Source: Clostridiales bacterium UBA1316 (GTDB lineage Bacteria > Bacillota > Clostridia > Oscillospirales > Oscillospiraceae). Taken from it: DNA of 30,563 nt. The stretch spans positions 61,685 through 92,247 of the forward strand of contig DBTM01000081.1 in assembly GCA_002307055.1 (NCBI GenBank), in the 5' to 3' direction. Within the stretch, counting starts at the first letter, position 1. Each line of letters starts with the position of its first letter. Below are positions 23,046-29,638 of this stretch, one piece after another. The position numbers and the translations under genes are program-made. The notes beneath the pieces were generated by a model that made no database searches, was not told the DNA's origin, and worked only from the letters and a program-made list of their open reading frames with translations.

Positions 23046-24347
23046 TTATTTCCCGAAAATTGCTTGTATCAGGTCCGCTCCGTCCTGCTCGACGACTCGG
23101 ATTTCAACGCCGAGCGCAGCGGATACCTCCTGCAGCGTCACATCGTCCAAAAAGACACTTTCTCCGTGGCGCAGCATGCTTCTGGCGATCAAAAGCCGAG
23201 CACCGAGGTCTTTGCCTTTAAGCTGACGGATGAGATCCCCGCCTGTTAAAAGGCCGGCAACATCAATCAGTTCGCCGAAGAAATCGTTTTTGACGGTTAT
23301 AACGGCGCCATTAATATTAGCACAGGTTTTCTGCGCGGCATACAAAATTTTCTGTAAACATTTTGTTGCCGCCGCGCCGGTGGCGATTGAAAATGGTTCT
23401 GCTGCCGATTCACGGGGCACCTTGAGCGCTTCTTCCGCCTGCGTCATGAGGAGGCGGAGCAAACCGACACCGTTTTCGAGCTGCGGATATTCTTCATAAA
23501 ATCCGTCAGCCGGAATATCAACAGCCGCTTTGAGATAGAGCTCGTCAGCCGGATAAAACAGCCGCGAGCCGTATTTTTTTAAGCATTTTTCGCCGAAGGC
23601 TTCTATCTGACGGACTGTTTTCCGAGCGAGCTCGGGATCAAACGGTGTGAGCTTAAAAAGACCTTCTCTGAATTTCGTCAGACCGACGGGGACGACAGAG
23701 ACGCTTTGCACTGACGGATACATTGCCGCCAGGTCTGACATGGTGCGGCTCAGGTGCGCGCCGTCGTTGAGGCCCGGGCAGCAGACGATCTGGCAGTTCA
23801 GGGTCATACCCGCTTCCCCGAATCTCCGCAGCGCTTTGAGGCCCCTGGCACTTTTTTTATTTCCCAGAAGCAGGCTGTGCAGCTCGGGCTCCGTCGAATG
23901 AACCGAAACGTTGAGGGGGCTGATACGCATATCGATCATCCGCTGTATTTCGCGCTCGGACAGGTTCGTCAGCGTCACGTAATTGCCCTGAAGAAAGCTG
24001 AGCCGATTATCGTCATCCTTAAAATAAAGCGTTTCTCTGAGTCCCCTCGGGAGTTGGTCGACAAAGCAAAAAACGCATTTATTGGAACAGGAGCTTGGGC
24101 TGTCCATCAGATAGGACTCAAAATTCAGGCCCAGATCCAGCCCTTCCGGCTTGCCGAGGCGCACAAATCGGATTTTTCCGGTTCCATCATGCAGCTCTAA
24201 AAGCAGCCGGGCATCATAAGAATAATACTTATAATCGAGCACATCTTTTATTTTATGTCCGTTGATTCTGACAAGGGTATCTCCGGGTCTTATATTTTTC
24301 CCGCTTGCCGGACTGTTTTCATCAATATATGATATCAGGGAACCCAT
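23046..24347 (-). CDS. DUF512 protein with PDZ-like domain and Cys3 iron-sulfur motif (radical-SAM-like)
   Basis: 433 residues. Residues 1 to about 70 resemble a PDZ domain (SLISYIDENSPASGKNIRPG then DTLVRINGHKI). A three-Cys cluster, CSNKCVFC (Cys87-x3-Cys91-x2-Cys94), sits in the spacing of radical SAM proteins, followed by FVDQLPRGLRETLYFKDDDN and FLQGNYVTLTNL. The C-terminal half is the DUF512 region. Homologs occur in Clostridia and Cyanobacteria, usually annotated as FeS oxidoreductases; the reaction is unknown. It lies 27 bp upstream of der on the same strand and just after the rpmF terminator, so it is probably co-transcribed with der, plsY and gpsA. Confidence 0.9.
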   Translation of the reverse strand: MGSLISYIDENSPASGKNIRPGDTLVRINGHKIKDVLDYKYYSYDARLLLELHDGTGKIRFVRLGKPEGLDLGLNFESYLMDSPSSCSNKCVFCFVDQLPRGLRETLYFKDDDNRLSFLQGNYVTLTNLSEREIQRMIDMRISPLNVSVHSTEPELHSLLLGNKKSARGLKALRRFGEAGMTLNCQIVCCPGLNDGAHLSRTMSDLAAMYPSVQSVSVVPVGLTKFREGLFKLTPFDPELARKTVRQIEAFGEKCLKKYGSRLFYPADELYLKAAVDIPADGFYEEYPQLENGVGLLRLLMTQAEEALKVPRESAAEPFSIATGAAATKCLQKILYAAQKTCANINGAVITVKNDFFGELIDVAGLLTGGDLIRQLKGKDLGARLLIARSMLRHGESVFLDDVTLQEVSAALGVEIRVVEQDGADLIQAIFGK

Positions 24348-24434
24348 ATTAGCCTCACATCTAAATTATGCTGCAGTTATATTTCGTTCAAACTATTATT
24401 TGCCTGTTTATGCTTTATATCATAACATAAAATG

Positions 24435-24456
24435 CGGCGGGGGTAATCCCCCGCCG
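24435..24456. terminator. GC-rich terminator after rpmF
   Basis: A perfect 9-bp stem CGGCGGGGG/CCCCCGCCG with loop TAAT (24435-24443 with 24448-24456). On the minus strand it lies 7 bp after the rpmF stop and is followed by CATTTTATG, a short T-run. It separates yceD-rpmF from the DUF512-der-plsY-gpsA genes, though read-through is possible. Confidence 0.78.
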
Positions 24457-24463
24457 GACATTT

Positions 24464-24649
24464 TTATTTTGCTTCGATTTTTATAACTTCGCGTCCGTTA
24501 TATGTTCCGCAAGCCTTGCAAACTCTGTGCTGAAGACGAAATTCGCCGCATTTTGAACATTTGACAAGACCCGGAGTCTCAAGCTTCCAGTGGGAAGAAC
24601 GCCTCTTGTCTCTTCTCGCTTTACTAGTTTTTCTCTTTGGTACCGCCAT
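24464..24649 (-). CDS. rpmF: 50S ribosomal protein L32
   Basis: A 61-residue basic ribosomal protein beginning MAVPKRKTSKARRDKRRSSH, the L32 signature. A zinc ribbon with two Cys-x2-Cys pairs follows (VKCSKCGEFRLQHRVCKACG). AGGAGGT lies about seven bases before the ATG. The gene follows yceD, the conserved yceD-rpmF pairing, and a terminator follows directly. The usual downstream plsX-fabH genes are absent here. Confidence 0.98.
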   Translation of the reverse strand: MAVPKRKTSKARRDKRRSSHWKLETPGLVKCSKCGEFRLQHRVCKACGTYNGREVIKIEAK

Positions 24650-24663
24650 TGTGACACCTCCTG

Positions 24664-24714
24664 TTATTCATTTTCCAGGAGCTGCCCATAGGACAGTGTA
24701 CCTGGGTGCTGTTT
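24664..24714 (-). repeat. Tandem duplicate of the 3' end of yceD
   Basis: The 51 bases between the yceD stop and the rpmF ribosome site look like a second, diverged copy of the last 17 codons of yceD (24713-24763). Both contain CCCAGG, a CTGTCCTA/CTGTCTTA block and CAGCT, and end GAAAATGA(A/G)TAA. Translated, both copies end in GQLLENE and a stop. The copies are adjacent and share two bases of the first stop codon. Confidence 0.65.
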
Positions 24715-25210
24715 ACTCATTTTCTAATAGCTGTCCTAAGACAGCGAGCCTGGGGTCTGTATTCAGTTTGCATGAGCACGGGCCGTTATTTAAATCGGCA
24801 CCGCATTTTTCACAGAGGCCTTTACAGTCTTCGCTGCATAAAAACCGCTGATCCAGGTTCAGGATAAAATCCGTGACGATAATATCGTCGACATCCGCAA
24901 AATCTCCCTCGAGGAGAAAAACATCCGGGTCTTCCTCGTCCTGTTCGGATTCCGTCAGCATTGTTTGGATACGGAGGCTGACGGGGTATTCAAAATCCTT
25001 TAAGCATCTGGCACATGTACATAGCAGGACTGCGTCGACATCGGCGTCGAATCTGAGGACACCCGCGCTGTTTCTAATGCTCCCAGCTGCTCTCGACGGT
25101 GATTTAACCCCTTTGACCGACCCATAACTCGTATTTGACAGATCAGGCTCATAGTCAAAGCTCACGCCGGAGCCAGGAATATTGATGATTTCACGCAGAT
25201 CTAAACGCAT
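24713..25210 (-). CDS. yceD: YceD/DUF177 family protein
   Basis: 165 residues. The family is linked to 23S rRNA accumulation and almost always precedes rpmF. The conserved C-terminal half has CARCLKDFEYP, then FILNLDQRFLCSEDCKGLCE with a Cys-rich element CSEDCKGLCEKCGADLNNGPC, and DPRLAVLGQLLENE at the end. The start MRLDLREIINIPG has a weak GCGAGG site but lies behind a perfect promoter. Transcription runs on into rpmF. Its 3' end appears duplicated just downstream. Confidence 0.93.
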   Translation of the reverse strand: MRLDLREIINIPGSGVSFDYEPDLSNTSYGSVKGVKSPSRAAGSIRNSAGVLRFDADVDAVLLCTCARCLKDFEYPVSLRIQTMLTESEQDEEDPDVFLLEGDFADVDDIIVTDFILNLDQRFLCSEDCKGLCEKCGADLNNGPCSCKLNTDPRLAVLGQLLENE

Positions 25211-25236
25211 ATAAAACCTCGCACATTCGCTTCGAT

Positions 25237-25265
25237 ATTATAAGTCAAAAAGCAAGTGTTGTCAA
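25237..25265 (-). promoter_or_regulatory. Perfect consensus SigA promoter for yceD-rpmF
   Basis: Minus strand: TTGACA (25260-25265), exactly 17 bases, TATAAT (25237-25242). All twelve bases match consensus at ideal spacing, 26 bp ahead of the yceD start, consistent with high expression of the ribosomal protein gene. Confidence 0.92.
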
Positions 25266-25346
25266 ACATATTTTTATATTGTATTATTATAATTCGAGCT
25301 GACATAGATTACTCATAATTTCCGAAGCGGCGTTTTCGTGTAATCA

Positions 25347-25400
25347 AAGGCTCCTTGGCTCCTTTTGAAAGGAACTGGCGGCGTAGCTGTCTGAGGATTG
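25347..25400 (+). repeat. Intergenic repeat, family B, plus orientation
   Basis: Contains AAGGCTCCTT, then GGCTCCTTTTGAAAGGA and a tail reading CTGTCTGAGGATTG. The same sequence in reverse orientation, with substitutions and without the first GGCTCCTT doubling, is at 25692-25738. CTCCTTTTGAAAGGA forms a small hairpin. A partial relative lies at 2218-2245. Confidence 0.7.
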
Positions 25401-25480
25401 TATCTTGTGGCGCGTAAATTCATCGTTGTAAAGTTATATCATATCTAAGCTGAGGTGCACTATTTTTATTAGGAGGCATT

Positions 25481-25612
25481 ATGTTCGAGAAAAGCCAGAC
25501 GCTTTTGACGGGTTATGCAACGGTGCCTCTGTTGACGGACAATTATTATGTGATGAATACCTGCCTTCAGGACTTCAATGGCAATTTTAGAGAAACTGGC
25601 GCTGATCCCTGA
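25481..25612 (+). CDS. Possible small ORF, 43 codons, unrecognised
   Basis: Starts MFEKSQTLLTGYATVPLLTD and ends NFRETGADP. It is preceded by a near-perfect AGGAGG (25471-25476) at ideal spacing from the ATG, the main reason to list it. I recognise no family. It has no obvious membrane segment or signal peptide. It lies inside an inverted pair of family B repeats, so it could be cargo of a small non-autonomous element, a gene remnant, or chance. No promoter is evident. Confidence 0.35.
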   Translation: MFEKSQTLLTGYATVPLLTDNYYVMNTCLQDFNGNFRETGADP

Positions 25613-25691
25613 GACATTGGGTATGCCTCGATAGGATTGAATCTTTGACGCACCATGCCTCATGTATTCCAAGAACGACCCCTGCGGGGGG

Positions 25692-25738
25692 CAATCCTCA
25701 GTCACCTGCGGTGACAGCTCCTTTCAGAAAGGAGCCTT
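25692..25738 (-). repeat. Intergenic repeat, family B, inverted copy
   Basis: Reads CAATCCTCAGTCACCTGCGG then AGCTCCTTTCAGAAAGGAGC and CTT. Its reverse complement matches 25347-25400 closely. It holds two hairpins, CACCTGCGGTG and GCTCCTTTCAGAAAGGAGC. It ends 21 bp before the ribosome site of the pseudouridine synthase, and upstream extension of that gene's frame would read through it. Confidence 0.72.
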
Positions 25739-25773
25739 CGATAAGACGATTATATTTTAAAGGCGGTACCCTT

Positions 25774-26760
25774 TTGAAAGAATTTACGATACAAAAGAAT
25801 GACGCGAATCAGAGGCTCGACCGGTTTGTTTCCAAGACTGTGCCGCTGCTGCCGCCGTCGCTGACGCAGAAGTATATCCGCCTCAAGCGCATAAAGCTCA
25901 ACGGCAGGGGTGCCAAGCAGGATACGAAGCTTGCCGTCAGCGATATTGTTCAGATGTATGTCAACGATGAGTTTTTCGAGACGCCCACAGAGGAAAACGC
26001 GTATCTAAAAATTACCGCGCCTGAGCTCGACATTATTTTCGAGGATGAGAATATAATGCTCGTGAATAAAAAAGCCGGTGTGCTCTGCCACAGCGACGGT
26101 GAATGGTCGTATAATACGCTCATTTCAAATATTCAGGCGTATCTCCACGCCAAGCGCGAATGGCGGCCGAGAGAGGAAAATGCTTTTGCTCCCGCTTTAT
26201 GCAACCGCATCGACCGCAACACATCCGGTATCGTGATCGCGGCGAAAAACGCTGAGGCGCTGCGCATCATGAATGATAAAATCAAGGCGCGCGAGGTCGA
26301 AAAATATTATCTGGCTGTTGTCCACGGCGAGATCAAGCCGAAAAGCGGAAAACTCGAAGGCTATATTTTTAAGGATGCTGTTAAAAACCAGGTGTTTGTA
26401 ACCGACAAAAGCGTCCAAGGTTCCAAAACAGCTGTAACGGAATATAAAACGCTCGCTGTGCAGGACAACCTCTCGCTTTTGGAGTGCCGCCTTGTCACCG
26501 GGCGTACGCATCAAATCAGAGCGCAGATGGCACACGCCGGCTATCCGCTTTTGGGCGACGGCAAATACGGCAGCGATAAAATGAACCGCCCGTACGGCGA
26601 AAACGGGCAGGCACTCTGCTCCTACCGGCTGGTTTTTGATTTCAAAACAGAGGCCGGTTTACTCCAGTATTTAAATGGGCGCGCGTTCAAAATAAAGACG
26701 GTTGATTTTGCCGAAAAATACTTTAAGGGTTTTGTCGAAAAATGCTGTGATATCAATTGA
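25774..26760 (+). CDS. RluA-family 23S rRNA pseudouridine synthase with S4 domain
   Basis: 328 residues. Residues about 12-70 form an S4 RNA-binding domain (NQRLDRFVSKTVPLLPPSLT, then RLKRIKLNG). The catalytic domain has IIFEDENIMLVNKKAGVLCH, CNRIDRNTSGIVIAAK with the catalytic Asp, and RLVTGRTHQIRAQMAHAGYP then LLGDGKYG. It isomerises uridines in 23S rRNA; whether it is RluC, RluD or another specificity cannot be told. I chose the TTG start MKEFTIQKNDANQ with AAAGGCGG seven bases upstream. The open frame extends 43 codons further through the family B repeat, which is unlikely to be protein. Confidence 0.92.
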   Translation: MKEFTIQKNDANQRLDRFVSKTVPLLPPSLTQKYIRLKRIKLNGRGAKQDTKLAVSDIVQMYVNDEFFETPTEENAYLKITAPELDIIFEDENIMLVNKKAGVLCHSDGEWSYNTLISNIQAYLHAKREWRPREENAFAPALCNRIDRNTSGIVIAAKNAEALRIMNDKIKAREVEKYYLAVVHGEIKPKSGKLEGYIFKDAVKNQVFVTDKSVQGSKTAVTEYKTLAVQDNLSLLECRLVTGRTHQIRAQMAHAGYPLLGDGKYGSDKMNRPYGENGQALCSYRLVFDFKTEAGLLQYLNGRAFKIKTVDFAEKYFKGFVEKCCDIN

Positions 26761-26785
26761 CAATCCTACTATTAAATTATATATT
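26757..26785 (+). promoter_or_regulatory. SigA-type promoter for potABCD
   Basis: TTGACA (26757-26762, overlapping the stop codon of the preceding gene), a 17-base spacer and TATATT (26780-26785). The potA start is 40 bp downstream of the -10 box. Eleven of twelve bases match consensus. Confidence 0.85.
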
Positions 26786-26825
26786 TATCCTGTTTTATTT
26801 TTCATGTGGAAATGGGGGCCGATAG

Positions 26826-27998
26826 ATGTCCAAAGAGTTGATACGCCTGGGGCAATGCACGATGGCGTTTGACGGAGAAGTTGTTTTGAACAGCATGAAT
26901 CTCGTCATAAATGATAAAGAATTCCTCACATTGTTAGGACCCAGCGGCTGCGGCAAGACCACAACGCTGAGAATCATCGGCGGCTTCGTGACACCAACGT
27001 CCGGAGACGTCTATTTTGACGGTGTGAGGATTAATGATGTTCCGCCGCATAAGCGGATGGTCAACACCGTTTTTCAGAAATACGCCCTTTTCCCGCATTT
27101 GAATGTTTTCGAGAATATCGCCTTTGGGCTTCGTATCAACAGGCACAGCCAACTCAGCGAAAAAATCAGCAAGCAGGAAATAAGCAGGCGCGTGCTGGAG
27201 ATGCTTGAAATTGTGAGCCTGAAGGGTTTTGAATACAGAAACGTCTCTTCCCTGTCTGGCGGACAGCAGCAGCGCGTGGCGATTGCCCGTGCTCTAGTGA
27301 ACAAGCCCAAGGTATTGCTCTTAGACGAGCCCCTGGGGGCCCTGGACATGCGTCTGCGCAAGGATATGCAGAATGAGCTTAAACGGATACACGAGGTAAT
27401 GGGTATCACCTTCATCTACGTCACGCACGACCAGGAGGAAGCGCTCGCGATGAGCGATACGGTCGTTGTCATGGATGGCGGCTATATACAGCAGATCGGC
27501 ACGCCGGAGGCTATTTACAATGAACCGGTCAATGCCTTCGTCGCTGATTTCATCGGAGAGAGCAATATTGTTGACGGAACAATGGCCGCGGACGGTGTTG
27601 TTGAGATATTCGGGCGTAAATTCAAATGCCTGGACAGCGGTTTCAGCGAGAATGAACCTGTCGACGTGGTTATCCGGCCGGAGGATGTCGACATCGTCGA
27701 TGTCAAGGACGGCATGCTTTCCGGCACGGTGACAAACATCACCTTCAAGGGCGTCCATTACGACGTCATTGTCGACTTCAAGGGCTTTAAATGGCTGATA
27801 CAGACAACGGACTTTTGCGCTGTCGGCGCTTATATCGGCATTAAAATTGACCCGGACGGCATCCACGTTATGAAAAAGAGCACATATTCCGGCAAATTCG
27901 GCGATTACAGCTCGTACAGCGCCGAATATGATGAGATCGGCGACGTGGATTATGAGCCTGAGGAAGAGAATACGGGAGATGACAACTATGAAGCTTAG
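26826..27998 (+). CDS. potA: Spermidine/putrescine ABC transporter ATP-binding protein
   Basis: The ATPase that drives polyamine import with PotB, PotC and PotD. Walker A is GPSGCGKTT (38-46), the Q-loop Gln is at 84, the signature LSGGQQQRVAIARAL is at 143-157, Walker B is LLLDEPLGALD, and the switch His is in VTHDQEEALAMSD. The C-terminal part is a TOBE-type regulatory domain (VDVVIRPEDVDIVDV, TFKGVHYDVIV). At 390 residues it has an extra tail after about 355 rich in Asp, Glu and Tyr (SSYSAEYDEIGDVDYEPEEE), not part of the usual fold. It is the first gene of potABCD. Confidence 0.95.
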   Translation: MSKELIRLGQCTMAFDGEVVLNSMNLVINDKEFLTLLGPSGCGKTTTLRIIGGFVTPTSGDVYFDGVRINDVPPHKRMVNTVFQKYALFPHLNVFENIAFGLRINRHSQLSEKISKQEISRRVLEMLEIVSLKGFEYRNVSSLSGGQQQRVAIARALVNKPKVLLLDEPLGALDMRLRKDMQNELKRIHEVMGITFIYVTHDQEEALAMSDTVVVMDGGYIQQIGTPEAIYNEPVNAFVADFIGESNIVDGTMAADGVVEIFGRKFKCLDSGFSENEPVDVVIRPEDVDIVDVKDGMLSGTVTNITFKGVHYDVIVDFKGFKWLIQTTDFCAVGAYIGIKIDPDGIHVMKKSTYSGKFGDYSSYSAEYDEIGDVDYEPEEENTGDDNYEA

Positions 27999-28800
27999 GT
28001 CTCTGTCGATCCCCTATGTCGGCTGGATGGCGCTTTTTGTCGTCGCACCTGTAATCATTATCCTTGTCTATGCGCTGACAAATTCAGCCGGAGCGCTCAC
28101 ATTCGGCAACTTTTCGAAAATGGGGGACTATCTCTCTGTTTTTATCCGCTCCTTTTTGCTCGCGGCAATTTCAACCGTCCTCTGTCTGGCTGTCGGTTAC
28201 CCAGTCGCTTATATCCTGTCGAGGGAACGCCCCCGGATCCAGCGCGTTTTACTTATGCTGATCATGCTGCCTATGTGGATGAATTTTCTGCTTCGTACCT
28301 ACGCGTGGATGTCGATACTGGAAAATACGGGCCTTTTAAACCGTTTTTTGGCTCTTATCGGCCTGCCGACAGTTAATATTATCAACACGAACGGCGCGGT
28401 CGTCATCGGTATGGTGTATAACTTTCTGCCGTTTATGATCCTGCCGGTTTATTCCGTCATTGTCAAAATCGACAGGAGCCTCATTGAAGCCGCGCAGGAC
28501 CTCGGCGCAGGCTCCGTCTCTGTTTTTCGCAAGGTCATCTTTCCTTTGAGTCTGCCGGGAATTCTCTCGGGGATCACAATGGTTTTTGTTCCGGCTGTAT
28601 CGACATTCGTCATCTCCCAGCTTTTGGGCGGCGGCGGTAATATGCTGCTGGGCGATCTGATTGAAATGCAGTTTCTCGGTTCGTCCTATAACCCGCATCT
28701 CGGGAGCGCCATCGCGCTTGTGATGATGATTGTCGTTATGATCTGTATGTGGCTGATGAACAAGTTCGGCGCCGGTGAAGAGCAGGCGGTGCTGTTATGA
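27988..28800 (+). CDS. potB: Spermidine/putrescine ABC transporter permease PotB
   Basis: A 270-residue inner-membrane permease with about six hydrophobic segments, starting YVGWMALFVVAPVIIILVYA. The EAA loop that contacts the ATPase is SLIEAAQDLGAGSVSVFRKV followed by IFPLSLPGI. YVTH-independent placement rests on this loop and the NFLLRTYAWMSILENTGLLN segment typical of PotB. The start MKLRSLSIPY overlaps the potA end by 11 bp, with GGGAG upstream; a longer in-frame start inside potA is unlikely. Its stop overlaps potC as ATGA. Confidence 0.94.
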   Translation: MKLRSLSIPYVGWMALFVVAPVIIILVYALTNSAGALTFGNFSKMGDYLSVFIRSFLLAAISTVLCLAVGYPVAYILSRERPRIQRVLLMLIMLPMWMNFLLRTYAWMSILENTGLLNRFLALIGLPTVNIINTNGAVVIGMVYNFLPFMILPVYSVIVKIDRSLIEAAQDLGAGSVSVFRKVIFPLSLPGILSGITMVFVPAVSTFVISQLLGGGGNMLLGDLIEMQFLGSSYNPHLGSAIALVMMIVVMICMWLMNKFGAGEEQAVLL

Positions 28801-29621
28801 AAAAGCGCCCGTTTATCTCCAGCCGCATTTTTATGGTCTTAATATTCCTGTTTCTTTACGCGCCGATCTTCTTTCTCATCGCGTTTTCGTTCAACTCGAC
28901 GAAAAGCCGCACCGTCTGGAGCGGATTTACGTTTGACTGGTACACACAGCTGTTTCATGACAATACCATCATGTCTTCGCTGACGACGACGATTACGGTG
29001 TCTGTCTTCGCGGCGCTCATCGCGACGATTGCCGGGACGTTCGCGGCTATCGGACTTTATAATATGAAGCAGCACTGGCGCAATCCGCTCCTGGCTGTGA
29101 ACAATATCCCTGTGATCAACGCCGACATCGTGACCGGTGTTTCACTTTGCCTCTTGTTTGTATCGCTCGGGTCACTGCTGAAATTTGAGCTTGGCTTCGG
29201 CACGCTGCTCATCGCCCACATCACTTTTAATATTCCCTATGTGATTTTATCTGTTATGCCAAAGCTCCATCAGCTGGACAAAAACCTGGTGGACGCCGCG
29301 CAGGACCTCGGCTGTACATGGATGCAGGCTTTTTACAAGGTCATCATACCCGAAATTATGCCCGGTATTATCAACGGGATGATCATCGCTTTTACGATGT
29401 CCATGGACGATTTTGTTATCAGTTACTTCACCGCAGGCTCGCAGGTTCAAACGCTGTCCATGACCATTTACTCCATGACGCGGAAGCGCGTCAGTCCTAA
29501 AATAAACGCCATTTCGACGCTCCTGTTTGTTTTTGTGCTGATCATGCTGCTCATTATCAATGTCCGTGAGATGCGTCAGGAAAAACAATTAAAAAAGCAG
29601 AGTCTGCAAACAAATAAATAA
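28797..29621 (+). CDS. potC: Spermidine/putrescine ABC transporter permease PotC
   Basis: A 274-residue permease and partner of PotB. The N-terminal segment is IFMVLIFLFLYAPIFFLIAF, followed by WSGFTFDWYTQLFHD, a typical PotC feature. The EAA loop is NLVDAAQDLGCTWMQAFYKV then IIPEIMPGI. SMDDFVISYFTAG and STLLFVFVLIMLLIINV complete the membrane part. The tail is basic. It overlaps potB by four bases and is followed 17 bp later by potD. Confidence 0.95.
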   Translation: MKKRPFISSRIFMVLIFLFLYAPIFFLIAFSFNSTKSRTVWSGFTFDWYTQLFHDNTIMSSLTTTITVSVFAALIATIAGTFAAIGLYNMKQHWRNPLLAVNNIPVINADIVTGVSLCLLFVSLGSLLKFELGFGTLLIAHITFNIPYVILSVMPKLHQLDKNLVDAAQDLGCTWMQAFYKVIIPEIMPGIINGMIIAFTMSMDDFVISYFTAGSQVQTLSMTIYSMTRKRVSPKINAISTLLFVFVLIMLLIINVREMRQEKQLKKQSLQTNK

Positions 29622-29638
29622 TATCGGGGGTATCCATT

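Larger units (their letters stand above)
25211..25773. other. Intergenic gap between divergent yceD and rluA-like genes
   Basis: 563 bp. From left to right it contains the yceD promoter, a plus-oriented copy of a GGCTCCTT repeat (25347-25400), a possible 43-codon ORF with a strong ribosome site (25481-25612), and an inverted copy of the repeat (25692-25738). The ribosome site of the pseudouridine synthase follows. No RNA gene is recognised. Confidence 0.6.

Noticed and set aside
24348..24430. Promoter for the DUF512 gene
   Set aside because: A TTGAAC and a CATAAT are present on the minus strand but the spacing of about 15 is poor, so I did not list it.
25469..25705. 78-residue minus-strand frame opposite the small ORF
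   Set aside because: It starts inside the family B repeat and overlaps a frame with a far better ribosome site.
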